Source of the DNA: JAJRXG01 sp047634015
Lineage (GTDB): Bacteria; Bacteroidota; Bacteroidia; Chitinophagales; Saprospiraceae
Length of the DNA: 64,000 nucleotides
Direction: 5' to 3'
NCBI GenBank assembly: GCA_047634015.1
Contig: JBLIDB010000001.1
Span: forward strand, 1-64,000
Positions 51,547-61,129 of this stretch are shown here, piece after piece. Both the position numbers and the translations under genes were made by a program. The notes under the pieces are model-generated. The model searched no databases, had not been told where the DNA came from, and saw only the letters and a list, made by a program, of their open reading frames with translations. Position 1 is the first letter of the stretch, and each line of letters starts with the position of its first letter.

Positions 51547-52684
51547 TTAAATTGATCAATTCTTGATTGCTTAGGTTTCTTGTCCCTTTAGTTACAAGTA
51601 CATCAGAGATAGAAAGCCCTTCTTCTACTATAATATCATTATTTGTAGCCTCTCCTGTTTTGATATACGTCTTAGTCGCTCTCCATTTATTGTCTTCTTT
51701 AGGTTTTGCGATATAGACATATTGGGTACCATCTACTTCTTGCATTATCGATTGGAGTGGAATAGTAATTACTTCAGATGCTGATAATTCCTTCAACTTG
51801 ATTTGCGCAAGCAAGTTCGGTTTAAGAAGTGAAGATCTCTTTGAAGGTGTGATTTCTAATTTCAAAGTTCTATTGGAAGGATTTATACTACGACCTAAAA
51901 GACTTATTTTTCCGGTAGTGCTTAAGTCAATGCTTGGAAAGTCTAAGTCTACTATTGCACCTCTCTTGACAATTCGTAGATATTGCTCTGGAAGATCAGT
52001 TGCGATCTTGATGTTAGATGTGTTAAGGATTTGAATAATTGGCATACCCGGACTTGCTAGTTCCCCTTGCTTCATAAATTCCATATCTACATATCCAGAT
52101 ATTGGGGCATATACGCTGGCTTTCGTTTGTTGGAATCGAATCGTCTCCAGTGATTTTTCAAGTTGTTCAACTCTGTTTTTCGCTTGAAGGAATTGAATCT
52201 CCGAACCTATTTTCTGATTCCATAGACGTTCTTGTCTGACAAAAACATCTTTAGCAAGCGAAAGCGAAGTTTCTACTTCTGCGATTTGCATATCCAGAGA
52301 TTCTAAATCTAAGGTGGCTATTAATTGCTTTTTCTTTACGTAGTCCCCTTCTTTTACCAGGAGGCTTGTGATGCGTCCGGGTACCTCACTGACGACATTT
52401 GCTATGTCATCACTTATTACTGTCCCTTGTAGCTCTATAAATCGATCAAATACTCCTTTACTCAGATGCATTGTGTCTACTAATTTTGCTTTTTCCTGTA
52501 GCGTAGGATCCAAGACCACCAGTTTTTCAGTAATTACTTTGATTTCTTTTTGCAAAGTGGCCATTTCAAATTTCTTAGAAGAGAGCACCACTTTAAGGCC
52601 TTCAAGATTTTCGGGTATTATTTCCTTTTTACTGCAAGCGGTCAAAAGGGAAAGTGCAATTATTGGGAGTAGAAATTTATACAT
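51527..52684 (-). CDS. RND efflux periplasmic adaptor (lipoprotein)
   Basis: A 385-aa HlyD/AcrA-type adaptor. The lipobox LLTAC is near residues 13-17. A coiled hairpin spans about 115-190, the lipoyl-like half motif RITSLLVKEGDYVKKKQLIATLD is near 103-125, and beta-barrel and membrane-proximal domains follow, with ILVTKG-type strands at the end. It bridges the pump and TolC. An N-terminal extension of about 80 residues with a helical QKEIKVITEKL region is unusual. Confidence 0.9.
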   Translation of the reverse strand: MYKFLLPIIALSLLTACSKKEIIPENLEGLKVVLSSKKFEMATLQKEIKVITEKLVVLDPTLQEKAKLVDTMHLSKGVFDRFIELQGTVISDDIANVVSEVPGRITSLLVKEGDYVKKKQLIATLDLESLDMQIAEVETSLSLAKDVFVRQERLWNQKIGSEIQFLQAKNRVEQLEKSLETIRFQQTKASVYAPISGYVDMEFMKQGELASPGMPIIQILNTSNIKIATDLPEQYLRIVKRGAIVDLDFPSIDLSTTGKISLLGRSINPSNRTLKLEITPSKRSSLLKPNLLAQIKLKELSASEVITIPLQSIMQEVDGTQYVYIAKPKEDNKWRATKTYIKTGEATNNDIIVEEGLSISDVLVTKGTRNLSNQELINLNVNSNE

Positions 52685-52699
52685 GATATTTCGATTGTA

Positions 52700-54109
52700 T
52701 TATTTGTTGTAGTCTAAGACTTGTCCGGTAGCTATATCAAGATCTGTCTTAGCCGTAATTAGATCAAAAAGGGAGTTAATATATTGTGCTTGGGATTGAT
52801 ATAATGATCCTTCAGCTTGTGTTACTTCTACACTGCTTCCTACTCCTTCTTGGTATTTGATTTTAGATTTATTATAGATTTTTTCATTTAAGGAAAGTGC
52901 TCTTTTTGCGGCACTAATAGAGGATTTTGCATTGTTAAGATTTTGTTGCGCATTGATAACTTGAAGGGTCATAGCTCTATCAAATTCACTTAACTCTATT
53001 TCTCTTTTTGCAATTTCTATTTTTTTCTGTTCTATTTTACTTTTCGTGTATCCTCCATCATAAATTGGAATTCGAGCACTTAGGCCTATAGAGCCATTTC
53101 CAAGAAATCCAGCTTCATTGCCATTGAATAATCCATTTCGACTAAGTGTTTGTCCATAGCCTACTTTAGCAGAAACGCTAGGGATATATCCTTGCTTAAT
53201 TCTTACAAGGTCGGCTTGATCGAGGTCTATTGCTTGTATTAATAATTGATGTTCTGGTCTTCTTTCTACGGCTATCGTTGCTATGTACTCATTAGGATTT
53301 ATAAGCAGTAATTCAACTTCTTTTTCGAGATCTCCGGTGATGATTAGTTCTTGAAGCACCGGATACGCCATTTGATATTTTAGTACATTATAACTTACTT
53401 CAACAAGGCGTTGTATTTTCTCTTTTTCGATACTAAGATTTTCTAACGAAAGTTGTAATCGATCTACATCAAGTTCTTCAGCGAATCCGTTTTCATAAAT
53501 AATGCGAGTTTCCCTAAGCGCATTTGTAATATTATCAATGTTATTATTTATTATACCGATGTTACGTTGAACGACGAGTACGTTCTGATATGCCCTTGTG
53601 ACATTAGATATAATATCTTGTTCTGTTAGCTTTACTTGATTAGCGGAAAGGCTCATAAATTTCCTGGCAGCTTTTAGTCCTTTTAGAAAGTTGCCATCGA
53701 ATACTAAAACCTCTCCTTTCAAGCCAAAGTTTAAAGATTGCTTTTGCTGAAAAGCAATATTAAAAGTTTGGGGATCAGGAATATTATTAGGTGTAATAGT
53801 TCCATTTTCAGTGGTAACCTTTTCGCCTACTAAGACGCCATAGACTGCTGGTGAAATAAAATCTTGTACTGGTGATTGAGGTAACTGATAGAAGTATGTA
53901 TAATTCACATCACCATTGAAGCGAGGCATGCCTATAGACTTCGCTTCCTTGTATTGCCACTTACTATTATCATGATCTAATTTGGCAACTTTCATTTTGG
54001 AATGATTCTCTAATGCGTAATCTATCGCTTGCGTCAGTGTATAATTGTCTTGCGCATTGAGCGAGAAGATGGAAAACAGGAGATATATTATTAAAGTGTA
54101 TCGCTGCAT
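52700..54109 (-). CDS. TolC-family outer-membrane channel
   Basis: A 469-aa protein. The signal peptide ends SLNAQ near 18-20. Two long helical repeats typical of TolC follow, for example LTQAIDYALENHSKMKVAKLD near 25-45 and the symmetric later repeat. It forms the exit duct for the RND pump downstream. The gene overlaps the tetR stop codon by one base. Confidence 0.92.
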   Translation of the reverse strand: MQRYTLIIYLLFSIFSLNAQDNYTLTQAIDYALENHSKMKVAKLDHDNSKWQYKEAKSIGMPRFNGDVNYTYFYQLPQSPVQDFISPAVYGVLVGEKVTTENGTITPNNIPDPQTFNIAFQQKQSLNFGLKGEVLVFDGNFLKGLKAARKFMSLSANQVKLTEQDIISNVTRAYQNVLVVQRNIGIINNNIDNITNALRETRIIYENGFAEELDVDRLQLSLENLSIEKEKIQRLVEVSYNVLKYQMAYPVLQELIITGDLEKEVELLLINPNEYIATIAVERRPEHQLLIQAIDLDQADLVRIKQGYIPSVSAKVGYGQTLSRNGLFNGNEAGFLGNGSIGLSARIPIYDGGYTKSKIEQKKIEIAKREIELSEFDRAMTLQVINAQQNLNNAKSSISAAKRALSLNEKIYNKSKIKYQEGVGSSVEVTQAEGSLYQSQAQYINSLFDLITAKTDLDIATGQVLDYNK

Positions 54110-54717
54110 TATTCGAAAAATTTATAGTCTTTTAAATGTTCATGGCCATAAGAAGAGAGAAGGCCATATAGATGATACATAACATGTTGTTTGACCAACG
54201 CTTGGGGATCAAAGTCTTTGAATGAAACAATTACATCATCGGCAATAGCCCATGAAGAAGCAACATAAAATGTACTCACTAAATCTGGATCCAGATTCTG
54301 GCGATAATATCTTTCTTCCATGCCCCTTTCTATGTTGGATTTGATTTCTGCTTTGAGAAAAACATTATGAAAGTCTTTTGAGAGTTTCCATTGCAAAGGA
54401 TAATATTTCCGCATATCATAGATAAAAGAAGGTCCAAGATCTTTTAGAATAGTAAGAAAGTATTCTGCTATTTGTACCATTTCGTCAATGGCGTTGACAC
54501 TTTTGGATTGGATACTAGCAAATACATCAGCATCTCTTTTTTGCTGTTGCTCAATTGCTCCTTGAATTAGAGCTTCCTTATTGGCATAGTACTGATATAA
54601 GGTTTTTTTGCTCATGCCAAGAGATTTGGATATATCATCCATACTCACAGATTTGACCCCATATCGCATGAAGCGCTCAAGGGACTTTTCTGTAATCTCA
54701 TGAAGTGTCTCATTCAT
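54109..54717 (-). CDS. TetR-family transcriptional repressor
   Basis: A 202-aa regulator with an N-terminal helix-turn-helix (MDDISKSLGMSKKTLYQYYANKEALI at about 25-50) and a variable ligand-binding domain. It is the first gene of the tetR-tolC-adaptor-RND operon, so it probably controls it. I choose ATG 54717; a TTG at 54735 would lie within the -7 box. Ligand unknown. Confidence 0.9.
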   Translation of the reverse strand: MNETLHEITEKSLERFMRYGVKSVSMDDISKSLGMSKKTLYQYYANKEALIQGAIEQQQKRDADVFASIQSKSVNAIDEMVQIAEYFLTILKDLGPSFIYDMRKYYPLQWKLSKDFHNVFLKAEIKSNIERGMEERYYRQNLDPDLVSTFYVASSWAIADDVIVSFKDFDPQALVKQHVMYHLYGLLSSYGHEHLKDYKFFE

Positions 54718-54721
54718 CTTG

Positions 54722-54729
54722 CAAAAATA
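54722..54729 (-). promoter_or_regulatory. -7 box TATTTTTG of the tetR efflux operon, near-leaderless
   Basis: The minus strand reads TATTTTTG, an exact TAnnTTTG match, ending four bases before the tetR ATG. This predicts a leaderless mRNA, as at 5075 and 10248. Confidence 0.55.
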
Positions 54730-54911
54730 TATCAATTAAACTCAGGAAACTTCAAAAGGTTTTTAAGTTTCCTTTAAAGAATTAAAGATGGGGATTCGTT
54801 AATTATACGGCAATATGTATGGCGGATTTCGAAACTTTGAAATAAATGGACGTCAATTTTTTTTAGCTCCACTTTTGAGTCTTAATCATCTGGATATACT
54901 ATCTTGGTATT

Positions 54912-56009
54912 ATGAGTGAGAAGATTACGATTCTTGGATGTATGTCTGGCAGTTCTCTTGATGGATTGGATATGGCTGTTTGTGAGTTTGAGGGTTCTAC
55001 AATTGAATCTATTCAGTGGAAATGTTTGTTAGCTGATACAATGGCGTATCCTAAGTCTTTGCAAGAGAAACTTGCTGGTGCTACAAGTCTTAGTGCAAAG
55101 GAATATTTGGAATTGGAGGTGGAATTTTCTGAATTCTGCGCATCTGCAATTTTACAGATCGTTGAAGATGAGCGGCTTGAAGTAGACTATGTTGCGTCCC
55201 ATGGGCACACTATATTTCACTATCCAGATCTGAACTTTACTGCGCAGATAGGATCCGCTGCAACGATTGCTGAGCTGACCGGAATACCTACGATCAATAA
55301 CTTCAGAGCGAACGATATAGCAAAAGGAGGGCAGGGAGCACCACTTGCGCCAATTGCAGAGCAATGGATCTATTCGGGATATGATTTATATATAAATCTT
55401 GGCGGGATCGCTAATGTGAGTTACCATAATGGTGAATTGATTACATCATTTGATAGTTGTCCATGTAATCAAGTATTGAATGTGCTTGCTAAAGAGAAAG
55501 GACTTGAATATGATAGTGGAGGAAACATTGCAAGACGGGGTACTATTATAGAAGAGATCTTAGATGAAAGTCTAACAACTGATTATATGGCTTTGCCCGC
55601 GCCTAAATCTCTGGATAATACTTGGGTAATGAATGATTTTGCGCCAAGTTATTTGGATCAGAAAAGTGCTGTCGAAGATCGATTAGCGACAATGACGGAA
55701 TTCATTGCTATACAGTTGTCATTGGATATCAAACGTATGACTGCGGCAAGGCCCAATGATAAATTAACAGTTCTTGTCACAGGAGGAGGAACTCATAACA
55801 AATTCCTTATCGAATCTCTTGATATGCATACGGGAGATCTGATTGCCATTGTTAAGCCGGACGAAATGACGATAAATTTTAAAGAAGCAATCTTAATGTC
55901 ATTCATGGGATATCTAAGGATGCAAAAGGTGCCCAACACACTTCCTTCTGTGACAGGAGCAAGTAGTCCAACATTAGGTGGTAGTTTGAGTATTCCGCTC
56001 AAAGCCTAA
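54912..56009 (+). CDS. anmK: Anhydro-N-acetylmuramic acid kinase
   Basis: A 365-aa ASKHA-fold kinase that phosphorylates and opens 1,6-anhydroMurNAc during cell-wall recycling. The opening GCMSGSSLDGLDMAVCEFE is near residues 8-26, the nucleotide segment INLGGIANVSY near 161-171, and VTGGGTHNKFLIE near 294-306. A one-mismatch -7 box (TATCTTGG, 54899-54906) lies five bases before the ATG. Other recycling genes are not adjacent. Confidence 0.93.
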   Translation: MSEKITILGCMSGSSLDGLDMAVCEFEGSTIESIQWKCLLADTMAYPKSLQEKLAGATSLSAKEYLELEVEFSEFCASAILQIVEDERLEVDYVASHGHTIFHYPDLNFTAQIGSAATIAELTGIPTINNFRANDIAKGGQGAPLAPIAEQWIYSGYDLYINLGGIANVSYHNGELITSFDSCPCNQVLNVLAKEKGLEYDSGGNIARRGTIIEEILDESLTTDYMALPAPKSLDNTWVMNDFAPSYLDQKSAVEDRLATMTEFIAIQLSLDIKRMTAARPNDKLTVLVTGGGTHNKFLIESLDMHTGDLIAIVKPDEMTINFKEAILMSFMGYLRMQKVPNTLPSVTGASSPTLGGSLSIPLKA

Positions 56010-56067
56010 TGAAACTATATCCAACAAAAAGAGAAATTTTGGGAAGCCAAGCCGTAAGCACCTCTAT

Positions 56068-56733
56068 TTGAAAAGTTTACAGAAGCTTATACTAGATTCG
56101 CTTTCTGCGTTCAGTATACTTCCGAAATCTTATTATCAATCAACTAATGTCCTTGAACTCTCTCGAGACTTACTGGGTAAGATAATCGTATCCCAATTTG
56201 GTGATATTTCTATGGCCGGAAGGATAGTAGAGACGGAAGCTTATAGAGCTCCAGAGGATAGAGGATCTCATGCTTTTGGTAATAAAAGAACACCGAGAAC
56301 GGAGACCATGTATAATGAAGGAGGTAGCGCCTACATTTATCTTTGTTACGGCAGGCATCACCTATGTAATGTCGTAACTGGACCAAAAAAAAACCGCTCA
56401 TGCTGTGCTAATAAGAGCTATTGAACCAATAGCGGGAATATAGATACAATGATGGAGCGAAGAAAGGTGAAAAAATCATCTGTCCAGCTAACTAATGGAC
56501 CTTGGAAGTGGACATCTGCTATGGGGATTACAACATCAAGCAATGGCATTATTTATTGGGAGGAAAATAGCCCGATAAGAATCTATCAAGGGGATAATAT
56601 AAATCATAGTTATATTATTGCAGGACCCAGAGTGGGTATCAAGTATGCTCAGGCTTGGGCGCATATGCCATGGAGATACAGAATTAAGGACAATATTTAT
56701 ACCAGTAAGCCCGAGAATGTGAATTATGATTAA
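56068..56733 (+). pseudogene. Broken 3-methyladenine DNA glycosylase (AAG/MPG family)
   Basis: Frames together give an alkyladenine glycosylase of about 221 residues. The first frame has LSRDLLGKIIVSQFG, then AGRIVETEAYRAPEDRGSHAFG (catalytic Glu) and YIYLCYGRHHLCNVVTGP. A run of nine A at 56385-56393 then has one base too many, since the family continues TAHAVLIRAIEP in the next frame. Two extra bases near 56441 restore the first frame at GIDTMMERR. The rest, with IIAGPRVGIKYAQAWAHMPWRYRI, reads to the stop. The usual GPGKL motif is altered to GPWKW. The apparent start is TTG at 56068. Several lesions argue for a true pseudogene. Confidence 0.85.
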
Positions 56734-56848
56734 ATCAGGGTACTACATTTGTTTCATTTTCCTTTAGATTCGAGAGAGGATTATAGGAGTGAAACATTAA
56801 TCTATTCTTAACTGACAATATTTGAACAAATACGTCATTATAGTACAT

Positions 56849-58117
56849 ATGCAACGATTCAAAATTGTTATTCTCGCCCTTTGCAGTTTTACCATGGTGT
56901 TTTCTTTAGTTGCCCAAGAGGAGTTGCTTTATGAAGATCATATATACTTAGAACATATCAAGTCTGTCCAGCTGAGCCACCAAGGATTGAGTACATCTTT
57001 ACCGCTTGTGGATCTTGGTTCTTCAGCGAAGTTGAAACTTTCATTTGATGATATTTTAGGGGGTGATAGAGAATATACATATCGCTTGATCCATTGTGAT
57101 AAAGATTGGCAACCATCGGAATTGGATGAATCTCAATATTTAGATGGGTTCAATGATGAAGAGATTAGAGATTATGAATATTCGATCGGTACTCGCATAG
57201 ATTTCACTAACTATACGCTGGAACTTCCCAATAATGACGTCAATTGGCGTATTTCAGGCAATTTTCTATTGGTAGTTCGAGATAATGATTCTGATGAATT
57301 GGCCTTTTCGCGCAGATTTATGGTGGCTGAAAAACAAGTTGTTGTAAATGTAGATATAAAAAGAGCCCTCTTAGCCAGCAAATCATTGACACACCAAGAA
57401 TTGATAATTGCTATTAATAATAGGAACTTTCCCGTCTCTAATCCTCAGCGGGAAATTTTCGTTACCGCGATTCAAAATGGTAGGTGGGATATCGCCCAAG
57501 AAAATATAATCCCACAGTTTGTAATCGGAGACCAAATAGAATTCAATAGGGCAAAGAGAATAAGTTTTCCGGCATTCAATGAGTTTAGAGGAGTGGATAT
57601 ACGCTCCTTGCGGTCACGCGGATTTGGTGTTCGCAACATTGAAGTGAAAGAAGATGGTATTCGAATGATAGTTGAAAAGGATCGAAAGAGACAGGGTATT
57701 ACGTATTCAAATGTAAGTGACTTAAACGGAAATTATATAATTCAATCTTTAGAGTACAATCAAGATCATATCAGGAGTGACTATATAGAGACCTCTTTCG
57801 CTATAGAGAACCGGGATATCATTCTTGATGGGGATGTATATCTGATTGGGAAGTTTACAGACTGGAAACCATTGGAGGAATTCCGGCTCAAATATGACTA
57901 TGACTTGCAACTTTACTATGGCGGGGGATTATTGAAACAAGGCTATTACGATTATCAGTATGTAGTATTATATGATGATGAGACATATGATCCAAGCTAT
58001 TTCGAAGGGAGTAATTTTGCTACGGATAATGATTATGTTGTATTAGTATACTATAGATCGCTTACCGGTCGATATGATAGATTGATCGGAGTTACTAGTT
58101 TAATCTCGGAATTTTAG
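56849..58117 (+). CDS. DUF5103 protein, type IX secretion plug-like
   Basis: A 422-aa exported protein. The signal peptide is residues 1-23 (SLVAQ), from ATG 56849. A TTG at 56822 would add a hydrophilic leader and is rejected. The body has YEDHIYLEHIKSVQLS, LKLSFDDILGGDREYTYRLIHCDKDWQPSELDESQYLDGFNDEEIRDYEYS and a C-terminal E-set-like part (IGKFTDWKPLEEFRLKYD). These are the hallmarks of DUF5103, the plug that closes the SprA translocon of the type IX secretion system. No other T9SS genes lie in the window. Confidence 0.88.
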   Translation: MQRFKIVILALCSFTMVFSLVAQEELLYEDHIYLEHIKSVQLSHQGLSTSLPLVDLGSSAKLKLSFDDILGGDREYTYRLIHCDKDWQPSELDESQYLDGFNDEEIRDYEYSIGTRIDFTNYTLELPNNDVNWRISGNFLLVVRDNDSDELAFSRRFMVAEKQVVVNVDIKRALLASKSLTHQELIIAINNRNFPVSNPQREIFVTAIQNGRWDIAQENIIPQFVIGDQIEFNRAKRISFPAFNEFRGVDIRSLRSRGFGVRNIEVKEDGIRMIVEKDRKRQGITYSNVSDLNGNYIIQSLEYNQDHIRSDYIETSFAIENRDIILDGDVYLIGKFTDWKPLEEFRLKYDYDLQLYYGGGLLKQGYYDYQYVVLYDDETYDPSYFEGSNFATDNDYVVLVYYRSLTGRYDRLIGVTSLISEF

Positions 58118-58190
58118 ACACTTTTCGGCACTTTCATCTATTCTCATCATAATTTGATATAAATATAGGTCTCACCTATCGATGGACTTT

Positions 58191-58198
58191 TACCTTAG
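58191..58198 (+). promoter_or_regulatory. Possible -7 box TACCTTAG upstream of the second tolC
   Basis: One mismatch to TAnnTTTG (A for T), 48 bases before ATG 58247. Listed with low weight because it resembles the exact boxes at 36583 and 39732. Confidence 0.25.
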
Positions 58199-58246
58199 CC
58201 TCCACAACGGAGATTTGATTTCTCTGATCAATCAAATTCAGGATTT

Positions 58247-59671
58247 ATGAGATGTATTTTACTTATTTTAATTATTGGGTTTTTAAATGTTCCAACTTTC
58301 GCTCAAGAAGTATGGGATTTGGAAAAGTGCCTTAGTTATGCGATTGAGCATAGTATCGATATACAGCAATCCGACTATCAAATTGATGATGCTGCTATTC
58401 AGACGAAGATCAGTGAAAGTCAGAGGTATCCAAGTTTAAATGCTGGAATAAGCACAAACTGGAACTCAGGCCGTACTGTAGATCCCACTACTAATGATTT
58501 TAACAATGCAACGTTTTTTTCGAATGGATATCAGGTCAATTCTGGAGTGTTACTCTATGGTGGCGGAAGATTGAAAAAGTCAATCGAACAAAGTAGGGTT
58601 AATGAATCAGCCGCTGATGCCGACAAGTCTTCGATAATCAATACAATCACTCTGAACGTTGTAGGAGCATATTTTGAAGTCTTATTTGCAAAGGATAATC
58701 TATCCAATGCTCAGGTTCAACTTAAAACTATCAGGGATCAAATCGATCAAATGCAAAAAATGGTTGAGGCTGGAAGTAGAGCGCAATTCGAAATATATGA
58801 TTTAGAGGCGCAACAAGCTACCGCAGATCAGCAAATCACGCTCGCCGAAAATCGAATAGATTTGGGATTTTTAAACCTGAAAGGGTTGATGAATTTTGAC
58901 CCTTCATCTGAGTTGGATTTAGCAATTCCTCCTGTTGAGCAAAAAGTATACTCAGATCCCGAATTATCCTCATTTGAGGAGATATTAGAGAGAGTGGTAT
59001 CCTCGAGACCGGAGTTAAGAGCCTATGATCTGCGTTTGGCAAGCGCTGAAAAGGGTGTAGAAATTGCGGAATCGCAGCTTTTACCAACTTTAAGTTTTGG
59101 AGTAAATTTTGGAACAAATTATTCTGCTCAGGCAAAAAAAGTAGATGGAGGAAATAGTGAAGATATATTCCAACAAGTCACTATCGATAATGTGCCTGCA
59201 CTCTTGGGGACTTCACAGTTTGTTCCTAGCTCATTTAGTACGATCCCTTACATTGCACAAATAGCGGACAACAAGTCTTTAGGCTTTGGATTTAGTGCTA
59301 ATATTCCGATTTATAACAACTACAATACGAAGGGGAATATAGAACGTTCTAAAATCAACGTATTAAATCAAAAAGCCGAAAGAGACAAATACAGTATCAA
59401 CCTACGGAATACTTTAGGGCAGTTGATTACTGATGTTAAGGCAGCAAAGCGTAATTTGGACGCAGCAATTAAAGTTTTGTCGGCACGTGAAATAGCATTT
59501 GAGAATGCAGAGAAAAGGTATAATCTGGGAGCAATAAATTCTTTCGATTATACCAGTATTCAAGATCAGATGAATCAAGGGCGAACAGATCAAATCATTG
59601 CAAAATATGATTACATGCTGAAAGCAAAAGTTTTAGATTTTTATCAAGGATATCCAGTAAGTCTTAAGTAA
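58247..59671 (+). CDS. TolC-family outer-membrane efflux protein
   Basis: A 474-aa protein with a signal peptide (1-20, FAQ) and two TolC helical repeats, with LEKCLSYAIEHSIDIQQSDYQ near 26-46 and VAEKRYNLGAINSFDYT-like strand/helix later. It is followed at 24 bases by a membrane-fusion protein gene, so both belong to one type I-like or MacAB-like efflux unit. Distinct from the TolC at 52.7 kb. Confidence 0.9.
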   Translation: MRCILLILIIGFLNVPTFAQEVWDLEKCLSYAIEHSIDIQQSDYQIDDAAIQTKISESQRYPSLNAGISTNWNSGRTVDPTTNDFNNATFFSNGYQVNSGVLLYGGGRLKKSIEQSRVNESAADADKSSIINTITLNVVGAYFEVLFAKDNLSNAQVQLKTIRDQIDQMQKMVEAGSRAQFEIYDLEAQQATADQQITLAENRIDLGFLNLKGLMNFDPSSELDLAIPPVEQKVYSDPELSSFEEILERVVSSRPELRAYDLRLASAEKGVEIAESQLLPTLSFGVNFGTNYSAQAKKVDGGNSEDIFQQVTIDNVPALLGTSQFVPSSFSTIPYIAQIADNKSLGFGFSANIPIYNNYNTKGNIERSKINVLNQKAERDKYSINLRNTLGQLITDVKAAKRNLDAAIKVLSAREIAFENAEKRYNLGAINSFDYTSIQDQMNQGRTDQIIAKYDYMLKAKVLDFYQGYPVSLK

Positions 59672-59695
59672 AAAGGCGTATTAATAAAATAACTC

Positions 59696-61054
59696 ATGGC
59701 TCGAAAAAAGAAAAAAAGTAGACGTTGGCTCATAATTGTTCTTGTTCTGGTATTAGCAGCACTTTTAGGCGCTTATTGGTTCAAGAAAAATGCGGAACCC
59801 AAAGGTGAAGAAATAGAAGTGGCTGAAGTAGAGAAGCGAACTATCAAGGAGACGGTCTCTGCGAGTGGTAGAATCTATCCCGAAGTAGAAGTGGTTATCA
59901 GTTCAGATGTCTCGGGAGAAATTGTAAACCTCTATGTAGAGGAAGGAGATTCTGTTGTTACTGGACAATTATTGCTAAAGATAGATCCAGAAGCATACCT
60001 TTCTACAGTGCAAAGAGGAGCGGCGAATCTGAATAATGCAAAGGCACAATTATCATCTTCCAGAGCGCAAATAGAAACGAACAGGGCTCAGAAAATGGAA
60101 TTGGAAACGCAATTGAAACAAGCCAAACGCGTCCATGATAGAAACCGTGAATTGTTTAAGCAAGGAGTTGTTTCGCAAGCTCAATTTGATGAGACACTAG
60201 CTCAAGTAGAAGCAACGCAAGCAAGTATTAATTCTTCAGATGCCGGGATTAGAGCCTCTTCTGAAAATGCTAAGGCGGCAGAATTTATGGTGGCAAGTAA
60301 TGAAGCCTCTCTTCAGGAATTACGAACCAATCTGAGTCGCACATCTATAAAAGCACCAAACAGTGGTGTTATCTCAAGTCTATCAGTAGAAAAAGGAGAG
60401 CGAGTTGTAGGAACAGCCCAAATGGCCGGAACTGAAATTATGCGTATTTCTAATCTTAATACGATGGAAGCTCAAGTGGAAGTAAGTGAAAATGATATTT
60501 TAAAGGTTTCATTTGGAGATAAAGTAGAGATAGAAGTAGATGCATATATAGATAAGAAATTTGCAGGTACTGTTACTGAAATTGCAAATAGTGCTACTAA
60601 TGTGGCAGGAACAACTAGTGCCACTGCTTCGTTGAACACTGACCAAGTGACTAATTTTATAGTTAAGATTAGATTGGATCCTGCGTCATATGCCTCTGAA
60701 GTGGCAAGTGGGATTCAGTATCCATTCAGACCAGGAATGTCAGCATCTGTAGATATTATTACAGATGTAAGAGAGGATGTTCTCACAGTTCCTATTCAAG
60801 CGGTTACTGTTCGATTAGAAGATGAAGATGCTGATGAAGAGAAATATGATGAAGTAGTATTTACGAACGAAGCAGATACGGTTAGAAAAATAAAAATAAC
60901 TACAGGTATTCAGGATGATGAATACATAGAGATAACGAATGGTGTGGAAGATGGCCTATCAGTAGTTAGTGGCCCTTATAGTTCGTTGTCGAAAGTGCTT
61001 AAAGATGGCACCAGTATTAGAATAAAAGAAGAGGATAAGAAAAAAGACGAGTAA
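59696..61054 (+). CDS. Periplasmic adaptor, MacA/HlyD-like
   Basis: A 452-aa membrane-fusion protein. One N-terminal helix (12-28) anchors it to the inner membrane. The coiled-coil hairpin is near 90-230, the lipoyl halves VNLYVEEGDSVVTGQLLLKI and ISSLSVEKGERVVG flank it, and C-terminal beta-barrel domains end in a Lys/Glu tail. It should bridge an ABC or RND pump to the TolC upstream. No pump gene (MacB) follows; the next gene is unrelated. Confidence 0.88.
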   Translation: MARKKKKSRRWLIIVLVLVLAALLGAYWFKKNAEPKGEEIEVAEVEKRTIKETVSASGRIYPEVEVVISSDVSGEIVNLYVEEGDSVVTGQLLLKIDPEAYLSTVQRGAANLNNAKAQLSSSRAQIETNRAQKMELETQLKQAKRVHDRNRELFKQGVVSQAQFDETLAQVEATQASINSSDAGIRASSENAKAAEFMVASNEASLQELRTNLSRTSIKAPNSGVISSLSVEKGERVVGTAQMAGTEIMRISNLNTMEAQVEVSENDILKVSFGDKVEIEVDAYIDKKFAGTVTEIANSATNVAGTTSATASLNTDQVTNFIVKIRLDPASYASEVASGIQYPFRPGMSASVDIITDVREDVLTVPIQAVTVRLEDEDADEEKYDEVVFTNEADTVRKIKITTGIQDDEYIEITNGVEDGLSVVSGPYSSLSKVLKDGTSIRIKEEDKKKDE

Positions 61055-61129
61055 TCATTTTTTTAAGACTTGTATTTAATTGACTGCATAGGCAAATATA
61101 TCTTCTTGTAGAATAGAAAGTAAAATCGC

